Source of the DNA: Methylobacterium sp. UNC378MF
GTDB lineage: Bacteria > Pseudomonadota > Alphaproteobacteria > Rhizobiales > Beijerinckiaceae
Assembly (NCBI RefSeq): GCF_900103195.1
Contig: NZ_FMWU01000017.1
Span: forward strand, 94,397-158,396
Direction of reading: 5' to 3'
Length of the DNA stretch: 64,000 nt
Under the pieces are notes generated by a model. It was given only the letters and a program-made list of their open reading frames with translations. It was not told where the DNA came from and ran no database searches. Of the stretch, positions 44,501 through 52,463 are shown one piece after another. The position numbers and the translations under genes were made by a program. Numbering within the stretch: the stretch's first letter is position 1; each line of letters opens with the position of its first letter.

Positions 44501-44695
44501 TACGCCGTGGTGGGCGGCCTCGCGGTCAGCCAGGTGCTGACGCTGTTCACCACGCCGGTGATCTACATCTACCTCGACCGGCTGGCGCACCGGCTGTCGT
44601 TCCGGGACAAGCCGGAGGCGGTAGACGCGGCGCTCGATGATCCGGAGCCGGTGGAGGAGGTCCGCGGTCCGCCCGCGCTGCGCGCGGCGGAGTGA
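41531..44695 (+). CDS. RND efflux transporter permease, MdtB/MdtC (hydrophobe/amphiphile exporter) type
   Basis: A 1054-residue proton-driven inner-membrane pump with 12 helices and two large periplasmic loops. The proton-relay aspartates are in SVGFVVDDAIVVLENI of helix 4, and the helix 10-11 lysine region is IIGIILLIGIVKKNGIMLVDFAI-like. The N-terminus FIRFPVATTLIMVGILFLGVVAYPLLGVAPLPQVDFPTI matches the MdtBC group. The adaptor gene precedes it; no TolC-like outer-membrane factor and no second pump subunit is found nearby, so a TolC homologue elsewhere would be used. Substrates unknown. Confidence 0.93.
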   Translation: MKGGISAPFIRFPVATTLIMVGILFLGVVAYPLLGVAPLPQVDFPTIQVTAQLPGASPETMASSVAQPLERQFSQIPGVSQMTSTSSLGISTVTVQFDLNRNIDGAASDIQAAINAASGQLPKNLPTPPTYRKVNPADSPILLLSATSDSMPLIDVDDAVDVQLAQRISQISGVAQVFIGGQQKPAVRIQIDPAKLVAKGLSLEDVRAQLTLTTVNNPKGSIDGGSHSYTIYANDQLTAAQNWNDVIVAYRDGAPLRVRDIGQAVAGPEDTKQAGWTNGKRGIFLVVFKQPGANVIDTVDSIKAQLPRLTATLPAAIKVGILSDRTQTIRASVEDVQFTLLLTIALVVGVIFVFLRSFWATVIPSVTVPLALLGACALMWMAGYTLDNLSLMALTISVGFVVDDAIVVLENISRYVEEGMRPMEAAFKGAGEIGFTIVSISVSLIAVLIPLLLMGGIIGRLFREFAVVLSMTIAVSAFVSLTLTPMMASRLLKAHDAERHGRLYRMSEAAFDWLLAVYADALDVALRFRRVTLLVFFATLALTGYLFVAIPKGFFPQQDTGFMIGVTEAGQDISFSAMKALQEKVGAIVQADPAVATVGMSLGGNGQALNSGRMYITLKPRDERDANAFQVIGRLRPKLERVAGIRTFIQATQDVRTGGRTSRTQFEYTLQDPDLAELNTWAPRILDKMKTLPELRDVATDQQTRGTTLTLSIDRDAASRYGITPQLIDDTLYDAFGQRQIAQYFTQLNSYHVVLEVLPALQGSVESLDRIYIKAPIGGGQVPLAAFARWTTDPVAPLAVNHQGQFPAVTISFNLAPDVALGQATEAIGRAMRELQVPPTVVSGFQGTAQAFQQSLSTVPLLILAALFVVYLILGILYESFIHPITILSTLPSAGVGALAVLMWAGFDFSLIALIGIILLIGIVKKNGIMLVDFAIVAEREEGLSPEVAIRKAALLRFRPILMTTMAALLGGIPLMIATGTGSEIRQPLGYAVVGGLAVSQVLTLFTTPVIYIYLDRLAHRLSFRDKPEAVDAALDDPEPVEEVRGPPALRAAE

Positions 44696-44706
44696 CCGGG
44701 GCCCCG

Positions 44707-44800
44707 CCGTCTTTGCGAGCGCAGCGAAGCAACCCAGTGTCGCAAGTGATGCCCGAGCGTGGCGCGTCCCTCGATCCATTCGCTGCGCTCGCGATGACGG
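44707..44800. repeat. REP-like palindromic element, copy 2
   Basis: A 94-bp element starting CCGTC and ending GACGG, with perfect 14-bp inverted arms GCGAGCGCAGCGAA (44715-44728) and TTCGCTGCGCTCGC (44779-44792). The left arm continues GCAACCC-GTGT as in the copy at 881-975. It lies just after the RND pump gene, a normal extragenic place for REP sequences, and could form a cruciform or a stable mRNA hairpin. Confidence 0.7.
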
Positions 44801-44913
44801 AGGCGGGCTCCCGCGGGCCCATGAGCCTGTAACCCCGCCCCGCTTGGCGAAATCGGCCGCCGAACCAGTTGAGTTCGGACCGGCCCGCAGGCCCCTGGAT
44901 TTCAAGGACGCGG

Positions 44914-46050
44914 ATGAGCCAGACGCTGCCGCTGCGAGGACTGACCGTACTCGCCCTGGAGCAGGCCGTCGCCGCGCCCTACTGCACCTCGCGGCTCGCC
45001 GATGCCGGGGCCCGGGTCATCAAGATCGAGCGGCCGGAGGGTGATTTCGCCCGCGGCTACGACGCGGCGGTCAACGGGCTCGCGAGCTACTTCGTGTGGC
45101 TCAACCGCGGCAAGGAGAGCCTCGTCGCCGACATCAAGGATCCGGCGGATGCGCGCCTGCTGCACGCGATCCTCGCCCAGGCCGACGTGTTCGTCCAGAA
45201 CCTCGCCCCGGGGGCGGCGGCGCGGGCCGGCTTCGGCTCGGCGGAGCTGCGCGCGCGCTACCCCCGGCTGATCACCGTGGACATCTCGGGCTACGGCACC
45301 GGCAACGCCTACAGCGACATGAAGGCCTACGACCTGCTGGTCCAGGCCGAGAGTGGGCTCGCCGGGATCACCGGCCACCCAGCCGGCCCCGGGCGCGTTG
45401 GCGTCTCCGTCTGCGACGTCGCCTGCGGGATGGACGCCCATGCCGCGGTCCTTGAAGCGCTGATCGCCCGCGGGATCAACGGGCAGGGCTGTGCTCTGGA
45501 GGTCAGCCTGTTCAGCGGCGCGGCCGACTGGATGAACGTGCCGCTGCTCTACTTCGAGGGGACGGGCAAGGCCCCGCAGCGGGTCGGCCTCGCGCATCCG
45601 TCGATCTGCCCCTACGGCGCCTTCCCAACGGCCGACGGCAGCCTCGTGCTGATTTCGATCCAGAACGAGCGCGAATGGGCGAGCTTCTGCGCCGGCGTGC
45701 TCGGTGAGCCGGATCTCGCCCGGGCCGAGGGCTTCGCGTCCAACAATGACCGCGTGGCGAACCGCGCCGCGGTCGACCTGCGCATCGGCGCCGAGCTGGT
45801 GCGGCTGAGCCGCGAGGCGGCCGCCGTCCGGCTGAAGGCGGCAGGCACTGCCTACGGCTTCGTCAACACCCTGGCAGACCTCGCCACGCACCCGGCCCTG
45901 ATCCGCGCGGAGGTTCGCACGCCTTCGGGGCCGGCCCGGATCGTGGCGCCACCGGTGCTGATCGACGGCGCGGTCCGCGCCCTCGGTCCCGTCCCGGCGA
46001 TCGACGAGCACGGCGTACGGATCCGGGCGGAATTCGCGCGCCGGGGGTGA
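44914..46050 (+). CDS. CoA-transferase family III (CaiB/BaiF) protein
   Basis: A 378-residue enzyme moving CoA between carboxylic acids by a ping-pong reaction. The catalytic aspartate is Asp168 in VSVCDVACGMDAHAAV. Family marks are LEQAVAAPYCTSRLADAGARVIKIERPEGDFAR at the start and RYPRLITVDISGYG mid-protein. The ATG at 44914 has an AAGGA site; a TTG at 44869 would add 15 residues but is less likely. It starts a three-gene operon with an SDR and an acyl-CoA dehydrogenase. Confidence 0.92.
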   Translation: MSQTLPLRGLTVLALEQAVAAPYCTSRLADAGARVIKIERPEGDFARGYDAAVNGLASYFVWLNRGKESLVADIKDPADARLLHAILAQADVFVQNLAPGAAARAGFGSAELRARYPRLITVDISGYGTGNAYSDMKAYDLLVQAESGLAGITGHPAGPGRVGVSVCDVACGMDAHAAVLEALIARGINGQGCALEVSLFSGAADWMNVPLLYFEGTGKAPQRVGLAHPSICPYGAFPTADGSLVLISIQNEREWASFCAGVLGEPDLARAEGFASNNDRVANRAAVDLRIGAELVRLSREAAAVRLKAAGTAYGFVNTLADLATHPALIRAEVRTPSGPARIVAPPVLIDGAVRALGPVPAIDEHGVRIRAEFARRG

Positions 46051-46093
46051 CGACCCGGATACGAGGGCACATCAGAATGGGCGGGAGGAAACG

Positions 46094-46843
46094 ATGAGAC
46101 TGGACGGCAAGATCGCGCTCGTGACCGGGGCCGGCAGCGGCTTCGGGGCCGGGATTGCCCAGCGCTTCGCCGCGGAGGGCGCCAAGGTGGCCTGCGTCGA
46201 CATCGACGGTGCGGCGGCCGAGCGTGTCGCGGCGGCGCTCGGCGACAAGGCGATCGCGATCACCGCCGATGTCGGGCTGGCGGCCGACGTCGCCGCCAGC
46301 GTCGCCGAGACGCGGCAGCGCTTCGGGGTGCCGAACGTTCTCGTCAACAACGCCGGCACCACCCACCGCAACAAGCCGCTGATGGAGGTGACGGAGGAGG
46401 ATTTCGACCGGGTCTTCCGGGTCAACGTGAAGTCGATTTTCCACTACGTCCGGGAGGTCGCGCCGCTGATGCGCGACGCGGGCGGCGGCGCGATCCTGAA
46501 CGTCAGCTCGACGGCGGCGCTGCGGCCCCGTCCGGGCCTGACGTGGTACAACGCCTCGAAGGGCGCGGCGAGCCTCGCCTCGAAGTCACTCGCCCTGGAG
46601 CTGGCGCCCTGGAAGATCCGGGTGAACGCCCTCTGCCCGGTCATGGGCGCCACGGGGCTCCTCGAGCACTTCATGGGCGTCCTTGACACGCCCGAGAACC
46701 GCGACCGCTTCATCGCGACGATCCCGCTCGGTCGACTGTCGGAAGCGAGCGACATCGCCGCGGCGGCGCTGTTCCTCGCCTCCGACGAGGCGGCGTTCAT
46801 CACCGGCGTCGATCTGCCCGTCGACGGCGGCCGCACGGCCTGA
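46094..46843 (+). CDS. SDR family oxidoreductase
   Basis: A 249-residue short-chain dehydrogenase: nucleotide motif TGAGSGFGAGIA at residues 12-23, NNAG at about 87-90, catalytic serine in LNVSSTAAL and YNASK at about 152. An aspartate after the second strand (VDIDGAAAE) favours NAD(H). It follows the CoA-transferase gene after 43 bp and precedes the acyl-CoA dehydrogenase by 10 bp, so it probably oxidises a beta-hydroxy intermediate of the same acyl-CoA route. Confidence 0.92.
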   Translation: MRLDGKIALVTGAGSGFGAGIAQRFAAEGAKVACVDIDGAAAERVAAALGDKAIAITADVGLAADVAASVAETRQRFGVPNVLVNNAGTTHRNKPLMEVTEEDFDRVFRVNVKSIFHYVREVAPLMRDAGGGAILNVSSTAALRPRPGLTWYNASKGAASLASKSLALELAPWKIRVNALCPVMGATGLLEHFMGVLDTPENRDRFIATIPLGRLSEASDIAAAALFLASDEAAFITGVDLPVDGGRTA

Positions 46844-46853
46844 GGAGGTCTCG

Positions 46854-48002
46854 ATGGAAGCCTATACCGAGATCCGCGAGGCGGTCGCCAAGCTCTGCGC
46901 CGGCTTCCCGGGATCGTACTGGCAGGCCCTCGACCGGGAGATGGCATACCCGACGGAGTTCGTGAACGCGCTGACCGAGAGCGGTTACCTGTCTGTCCTG
47001 ATCCCCGAGGAGTACGGCGGCTCCGGCCTGCCGCTCTCCGCCGCGGCTGCGATCCTCGAGGAGGTGCAGCGGGCGGGCTGCAACGGCGGCGCCTGCCATG
47101 CGCAGATGTACACGATGGGCACGCTGCTCCGGCACGGCTCCGCGGCGCAGAAGGCCGAATACCTGCCGGCGATCGCGGAGGGCCGACTGCGGCTCCAGGC
47201 CTTCGGCGTGACCGAGCCAACCTCCGGCACCGACACGGGCAGCCTGAAGACGACGGCGCGCCTGGAGGGCGACCGCTACGTCGTCAATGGCCAGAAGATC
47301 TGGACCAGCCGCGCCGAGCATTCGGACCTGATGCTGCTCCTGGCCCGCACGACACCGAAGGCAGACGGCATGAAGCGCACGGACGGCCTGTCGGTGCTGC
47401 TCGTCGATATGCGCGAAGCGAGAGGCAACGGCCTGACGATCCGGCCGATCCGCACGATGATGAACCACGCCACCACGGAGATCTTCTTCGACAATCTCAG
47501 GGTGCCGGCGCAGAACCTCATCGGCGAGGAGGGCAGGGGCTTCCGCTACATCCTGTCCGGCATGAACGCGGAGCGGATCCTGATCGCCGCCGAGTGCATC
47601 GGCGACGCCAAGTGGTTCATCGACAGGGCGCGCGCCTATGCCGGCGAGCGCTCCGTCTTCGGGCGGCCGATCGGCGCCAACCAGGGCGTGCAATTCCCGA
47701 TCGCCAAGGCCTACGCGAACATGCGCGCGGCCGAGCTGATGGTCCGCGAGGCGCTGACCCTCTACGAGGGCGGCGCCAATCCCGGGGCCGAGGCAAACAT
47801 GGCCAAGATGCTCGCGGCGGACGCCTCCTTCGAGGCGGCCAACGCCTGCATTCAGACCCATGGCGGCTTCGGCTTCGCCGAGGAATACGACGTGGAGCGC
47901 AAGTTCCGCGAGACGCGCCTCTACCAGGTCGCGCCAATCTCCACGAACCTGATCCTCGCCTACCTGTCCGAACACGTCCTCGGCCTTCCGCGCTCGTACT
48001 GA
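46854..48002 (+). CDS. Acyl-CoA dehydrogenase family protein
   Basis: A 382-residue flavoenzyme introducing a double bond into an acyl-CoA and passing electrons to ETF. Helical N-domain, then the FAD beta-domain with LQAFGVTEPTSGTDTGSLKTTA and VVNGQKIWTSRAEHSDLM, and a C-terminal helical domain with QTHGGFGFAEEYDVERKFRETRLYQVAPISTNLIL. It has a perfect GGAGGT site. Last gene of the operon. A branched or otherwise unusual acyl-CoA is suggested by the CoA-transferase partner, but this is inference. Confidence 0.92.
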   Translation: MEAYTEIREAVAKLCAGFPGSYWQALDREMAYPTEFVNALTESGYLSVLIPEEYGGSGLPLSAAAAILEEVQRAGCNGGACHAQMYTMGTLLRHGSAAQKAEYLPAIAEGRLRLQAFGVTEPTSGTDTGSLKTTARLEGDRYVVNGQKIWTSRAEHSDLMLLLARTTPKADGMKRTDGLSVLLVDMREARGNGLTIRPIRTMMNHATTEIFFDNLRVPAQNLIGEEGRGFRYILSGMNAERILIAAECIGDAKWFIDRARAYAGERSVFGRPIGANQGVQFPIAKAYANMRAAELMVREALTLYEGGANPGAEANMAKMLAADASFEAANACIQTHGGFGFAEEYDVERKFRETRLYQVAPISTNLILAYLSEHVLGLPRSY

Positions 48003-48232
48003 CAGGACCCATCTGGAGACTGGCAGCAGGTGAACCTGGGAGACGGGCGCGAGAAGATCCGTGGTGGACGCCGGAGAAAGGAAGGGCGTCCGAAATAGGC
48101 CCTCTGCCAGTACGGTCGCCGCGAAAACAGCGAAGCAGAGCCGCGATGCGCGACCTGGGGCCTGGAGGTGCTGCCTTAACGGCTCCGCTGTGCAAACGAA
48201 GACGGAGCGGCCGCATTCAGGACTCAGCGAAG

Positions 48233-48258
48233 GCGGGCTTCGCCGAGACGAAGCCCGC
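48233..48258 (-). terminator. Hairpin downstream of ohr, probable terminator
   Basis: Perfect 10-bp arms GCGGGCTTCG and CGAAGCCCGC with a six-base loop lie 12 bases beyond the ohr stop on the minus strand. It lacks a strong T-run, so it may act as a weak or Rho-assisted terminator, for ohr and perhaps for the convergent acyl-CoA operon. Confidence 0.6.
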
Positions 48259-48270
48259 TCGAAAGCCCCT

Positions 48271-48702
48271 TCAGGCCAGCTTCAAACCGACATTGACGTT
48301 GCCGCGGGTCGCATTGGAGTACGGGCATACCTGGTGCGCGGCATCGACGAGCTTCTGCGCGTCCGCGCGGTCGAGGCCCGGCAGACTGATCGTCAGGTCG
48401 GCGGTTATGCCGAATCCGCCCTCGGAGCGCGGGCCGATGCCGACATCGGCGGTGACGGTCGTGTCCGCCGGTACCTTCAGCTGCATCGAAGGCGCGACGG
48501 CTTTCATGGCGCCGAGGAAACAGGCCGAGTAGCCGGACGCGAAGAGCTGCTCCGGATTCGCGCCCGGACCACCTGCGCCACCGAGCTCCTTCGGGGTCGA
48601 GAGCTTGACCTCGAAGCTGCCGTCGGCCGTCCGAGCGGCGCCGTCGCGGCCTCCGGTGGCAGTGGCGGTCGTGCGGTACTTCACGTCTACGGGCATGAGC
48701 AA
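48271..48702 (-). CDS. ohr: Organic hydroperoxide resistance protein Ohr
   Basis: A 143-residue thiol peroxidase of the OsmC/Ohr family that reduces organic hydroperoxides with lipoylated or dithiol donors. Both redox cysteines are present: Cys61 in SGYSACFLGAM and Cys126 in AHQVCPYSNATRGN; the catalytic arginine loop and the NPEQLFASGYSACF signature separate Ohr from OsmC. An ATG two codons in (48696) is also possible. No ohrR is adjacent, but a perfect 20-bp palindrome lies 61 bp upstream. Confidence 0.93.
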   Translation of the reverse strand: MLMPVDVKYRTTATATGGRDGAARTADGSFEVKLSTPKELGGAGGPGANPEQLFASGYSACFLGAMKAVAPSMQLKVPADTTVTADVGIGPRSEGGFGITADLTISLPGLDRADAQKLVDAAHQVCPYSNATRGNVNVGLKLA

Positions 48703-48762
48703 TCTCCGATTTTCGGGAAGGAAGCCGGCATGTAGGCCCCGACTGGCTTCCGCACACCCCAG

Positions 48763-48782
48763 TTAGATTGTGCACAATCTAA
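48763..48782. promoter_or_regulatory. Perfect 20-bp palindrome upstream of ohr, MarR/OhrR-type operator candidate
   Basis: The arms TTAGATTGTG and CACAATCTAA are exact reverse complements without a spacer. MarR-family OhrR regulators bind AT-rich palindromes with ATTGT / ACAAT half-sites before ohr (family knowledge), so this is a good operator candidate. It ends two bases before the 3' end of the adenine deaminase gene. A second, looser inverted repeat (GGAAGCC ... GGCTTCC, 48720-48751) lies between it and the ohr start. Confidence 0.75.
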
Positions 48783-48784
48783 TT

Positions 48785-50506
48785 TCAAGGGTCGATCAGC
48801 GCGAAGCGATCGACATCCACGAGACCCCGATCGGTGATCTTCAGATGGGGAATGACCGGCAGCGGCAGGAACGCCACCTGCAGGAAGGGCTCCGGGAGGA
48901 CGACATCGAGGCTTCGCGCCGCGGCGCGCAGGGTTACGAGCGACTGGCGGATGGCGTCGAACGGCATCAGGCTCATCAGGCCGGCGATCGGAAGCGCGAT
49001 CTCGGCCAGCACGCGACCGTCCTCGACCACCACGAAGCCGCCCTCGATCTCGCCGAGGCGGTTCACCGCCACCGCCATGTCGGCATCGTCCGCGCCGACG
49101 ACCGTGATGTTGTGACTGTCATGCCCGACCGACGAGGCGATGGCGCCGCGCCTGAGGCCAAAGCCCTTTACGAACGCGACCCCGATGCCGCGCGATCCCG
49201 GCGGTGTCCGGCCGTGGCGCTCGACCACGGCGACCTTGATGACGTCCTGATCGAGGTCGATCCGGCGTTCGCCACCGGAAAACGGCAGGGTGAGGTCGTG
49301 ACGCAGGGTGATGATCTTGCCGGGCACGACCCCGATCACCGGCGTCGATGGCCCGGAGCCCGGCGCGGCGAAGTCCGCCGCCGTCACCCGCCGCGCCCGC
49401 ACGCTCCGGCGGCCGATCGGCTCGATCGCCGGACGCGCGTCGAAGAGCGCCGCGTCCACCGGGCGACCCGCGCTGAGCACACGCGACACGGTGCAGCCGG
49501 CGAGATCGTCGAGCACCACCAGATCGGCGCGCTGGCCGGGCGCGACGAGGCCTCGGTCGTGCAGGCCGAAGGCCCGGGCCGCCGACCAGGACGCCGCGCG
49601 ATAGGCGGCCAGCGGCGGCACGCCGAGGGCAATGGCGGTGCGGATGACGAAGTCGAGGTGACCCTCCTCGGCGATGTCGAGGGGATTCCGGTCGTCGGTG
49701 CAGAAGGCCAGGAACGGTGCCGACCGGTCGGTCAGGATCGGCGCGAGCGCGTGCAGGTCCTTGCAGACCGAGCCCTCGCGGATCAGCACGGTCATGCCCT
49801 TGGAGAGCTTCTCGCGGGCCTCCTCGGGCGAGGTCGCCTCGTGCTCGGTGCGGATGCCGGCTGCGATGTAGCCGTTGAGCCCGAGGCCGCGCAGGAGCGG
49901 GGCGTGGCCGTCGATGTGCCGTCCCTGGAAGGCTGCGAGCTTGTCGAGCACGCCTGGATCCGCCGCCAGCACGCCCGGGAAGTTCATGAATTCCGCAAGC
50001 CCGATCACTTTTGGATGCGCCGCGAAGGGCAGGAGATCGTGCGCCTCGATCCTGGCGCCCGATGTCTCCAGATGATCGGTTGCCGGGACGCAGGAGGAGA
50101 GCTGCACCCGCAGATCCATCACCAGGGTTTCGGAGGCGCCCAGGAACCACGTGAAGGCGTCGGTGCCGAGCACGTTGGCCATCTCGTGCGGGTCGCAAAT
50201 CCCGGTGGTGACGCCGTGTGGCAGAACGCAACGCTCGAATTCCTGGGGCGGCATCAGCGACGATTCGACGTGGAAATGCGTGTCGATGAAGCCCGGCACC
50301 ACGACCTTGCCGGAGACGTCGATCTCCCGGGCGCCGCGGTACTGGCCGAAGGTCCCGACGATCCGGTCGCCGCAGATCGCGATGTCGGACGCCACGAGGT
50401 CGCCGGTCACGAGGTCGAGGAAACGGCCGCCTTTCAGGACGAGATCGGCCTCGGCCCGGCCCTGACCCTGCGCAATGGCCCGCCGGAGAAAATCCACCTG
50501 TGTCAT
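48785..50506 (-). CDS. ade: Adenine deaminase
   Basis: A 573-residue amidohydrolase converting adenine to hypoxanthine and ammonia. It has an amidohydrolase N-domain with VVVPGFIDTHFHVESSLMPPQEFE near residue 70, CDPHEMANVLG, the HIDGHAPLL segment, AFCTDDRNP with a metal-binding aspartate, and the Ade-specific C-terminal domain with VKGFGLRRGAIASSVGHDSHNITVVG. The start is the ATG at 50506; a reading from 50545 adds 13 weak residues. It ends right at the ohr operator. Divergent from ilvD. Confidence 0.93.
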   Translation of the reverse strand: MTQVDFLRRAIAQGQGRAEADLVLKGGRFLDLVTGDLVASDIAICGDRIVGTFGQYRGAREIDVSGKVVVPGFIDTHFHVESSLMPPQEFERCVLPHGVTTGICDPHEMANVLGTDAFTWFLGASETLVMDLRVQLSSCVPATDHLETSGARIEAHDLLPFAAHPKVIGLAEFMNFPGVLAADPGVLDKLAAFQGRHIDGHAPLLRGLGLNGYIAAGIRTEHEATSPEEAREKLSKGMTVLIREGSVCKDLHALAPILTDRSAPFLAFCTDDRNPLDIAEEGHLDFVIRTAIALGVPPLAAYRAASWSAARAFGLHDRGLVAPGQRADLVVLDDLAGCTVSRVLSAGRPVDAALFDARPAIEPIGRRSVRARRVTAADFAAPGSGPSTPVIGVVPGKIITLRHDLTLPFSGGERRIDLDQDVIKVAVVERHGRTPPGSRGIGVAFVKGFGLRRGAIASSVGHDSHNITVVGADDADMAVAVNRLGEIEGGFVVVEDGRVLAEIALPIAGLMSLMPFDAIRQSLVTLRAAARSLDVVLPEPFLQVAFLPLPVIPHLKITDRGLVDVDRFALIDP

Positions 50507-50633
50507 CGCGAGTCGACCCTCCGTCCTGCCATCCGCCAGAAGCATGCCACGGGTGCCAGCCCTTCCGCGACGCTTGCGGATGCGCGGGCGCGGGCGCAGA
50601 AGCCGCTCACCTTTGAACTGGTCGAAGCTCTCG

Positions 50634-52463
50634 ATGCCTGCCTATCGCTCACGCACCACCACCCACGGCCGCAACATGGCCGGTGCCCGCGGCCTCTGGC
50701 GCGCCACCGGCATGAAGGATTCGGATTTCGGCAAGCCGATCATCGCGGTGGTGAACTCCTTCACGCAGTTCGTGCCGGGCCACGTCCACCTCAAGGATCT
50801 CGGCCAACTCGTCGCGCGGGAGATCGAGGCGGCCGGCGGCGTCGCCAAGGAGTTCAACACCATCGCGGTCGATGACGGCATCGCCATGGGCCACGACGGG
50901 ATGCTGTACTCGCTGCCGTCGCGGGAGCTGATCGCCGATTCCGTCGAGTACATGGTGAACGCGCACTGCGCCGACGCGATGGTGTGCATCTCCAATTGCG
51001 ACAAGATCACCCCCGGCATGCTGATGGCGACGCTGCGCCTCAACATCCCGACGGTGTTCGTCTCGGGCGGCCCGATGGAGGCCGGCAAGGTCCAGCTGCC
51101 CGGCATCGCCAAGAAGGTGGACCTCGTCGACGCGATGATCGCGGCCGCCGACGACCGGATCTCCGACGAGGACGTCGCCGTCATCGAGCGCTCGGCCTGC
51201 CCGACCTGCGGCTCCTGCTCGGGCATGTTCACGGCGAATTCCATGAACTGCCTCACCGAAGCCCTCGGCCTCGCCCTGCCGGGCAACGGCTCGGTGCTCG
51301 CCACCCACGCCGACCGCAGGCGCCTCTTCGTCGAGGCCGGCCACCTGATCGTCGATCTGGCCCGCCGCCACTACGAGCAGGACGACGCCAGCGTGCTGCC
51401 GCGCGCGGTCGCGAGCTTCCGGGCATTCGAGAACGCCATGACCCTCGACATCGCCATGGGCGGCTCGACCAACACGGTGCTGCACCTGCTCGCCGCCGCC
51501 CACGAGGGCGAGGTGCCGTTCACCATGGCCGATATCGACCGGCTGTCCCGGCGGGTGCCGGTGCTGTGCAAGGTCGCCCCCGCAGTGGCCAACGTCCACA
51601 TGGAGGACGTTCATCGCGCCGGCGGCATCATGGGCATCCTGGGCGAGCTCGACCGGGCCGGCCTGATCGACACCGGCGTCGGCAACGTCTCGGCCGGCAC
51701 GCTGGGCGCGGCGCTCGCCCGCTGGGACGTGCGCGGCGCGCCGGCCGCCTCGGTCCAGACCTTCTACCGCGCGGCCCCCGGCGGCGTGCCGACCCAGGTG
51801 GCCTTCAGCCAGGAGTCCCGCTTCGACGAGCTCGATGTCGACCGGGAGGGCGGCGTGATCCGCGACGCCGCGCACGCCTACTCGCAGGACGGCGGCCTCG
51901 CCGTGCTCTACGGCAACCTCGCCGAGCAGGGCTGCATCGTGAAGACCGCGGGCGTCGACGCCTCGATCCTGACTTTCACGGGCAGCGCCCGCGTGTTCGA
52001 GAGCCAGGACGCGGCCGTCGACGGCATCCTCAACGGCAAGGTCACGGCCGGTGAGGTCGTGCTGATCCGCTATGAGGGTCCGCGCGGCGGTCCCGGCATG
52101 CAGGAGATGCTCTACCCGACGAGCTACCTGAAATCGAAGGGGCTCGGGAAGGCCTGCGCCCTCGTCACCGACGGGCGGTTCTCCGGCGGATCCTCGGGTC
52201 TGTCCATCGGGCACGTCTCGCCCGAGGCGGCCGAGGGCGGCCTCATCGGCCTCGTGCGCGACGGCGACCGGATCGCTATCGACATCCCGAACCGCCGCAT
52301 CCATCTCGACGTGGACCAGGCGGAGCTCGACGAGCGTCGCAGCGCCCAGGAGGCGGCGGGCTGGCAGCCGGCGAAGCCGCGCAAGCGGAAGGTGAGCGCG
52401 GCCCTGCGCGCCTACGCGATGCTCACGACGAGCGCGGCGCACGGCGCGGTGCGGCGGGTCTGA
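50634..52463 (+). CDS. ilvD: Dihydroxy-acid dehydratase
   Basis: A 609-residue iron-sulfur enzyme that dehydrates 2,3-dihydroxy-isovalerate and its methyl-valerate analogue in branched-chain amino acid synthesis. Cluster cysteines are in MVCISNCDKITPGML (about 120) and SACPTCGSCSGMFTANSMNCL (about 192); the metal-site DDGIAMGHDGM and the C-terminal DGRFSGGSSGLSIGHVSPEA are intact. The ATG at 50634 gives the usual N-terminus (YRSRTTTHGRNMAGARGLWRATG). A longer frame to 50475 is a shadow. Confidence 0.96.
   Translation: MPAYRSRTTTHGRNMAGARGLWRATGMKDSDFGKPIIAVVNSFTQFVPGHVHLKDLGQLVAREIEAAGGVAKEFNTIAVDDGIAMGHDGMLYSLPSRELIADSVEYMVNAHCADAMVCISNCDKITPGMLMATLRLNIPTVFVSGGPMEAGKVQLPGIAKKVDLVDAMIAAADDRISDEDVAVIERSACPTCGSCSGMFTANSMNCLTEALGLALPGNGSVLATHADRRRLFVEAGHLIVDLARRHYEQDDASVLPRAVASFRAFENAMTLDIAMGGSTNTVLHLLAAAHEGEVPFTMADIDRLSRRVPVLCKVAPAVANVHMEDVHRAGGIMGILGELDRAGLIDTGVGNVSAGTLGAALARWDVRGAPAASVQTFYRAAPGGVPTQVAFSQESRFDELDVDREGGVIRDAAHAYSQDGGLAVLYGNLAEQGCIVKTAGVDASILTFTGSARVFESQDAAVDGILNGKVTAGEVVLIRYEGPRGGPGMQEMLYPTSYLKSKGLGKACALVTDGRFSGGSSGLSIGHVSPEAAEGGLIGLVRDGDRIAIDIPNRRIHLDVDQAELDERRSAQEAAGWQPAKPRKRKVSAALRAYAMLTTSAAHGAVRRV

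Noticed and set aside
41390..44905. 1171-residue open frame antisense to the RND pump
   Set aside because: It is the exact antisense of a strongly conserved pump gene; composition is Arg/Gly/Asp/His repeats typical of shadows in GC-rich codons, and no family is seen.
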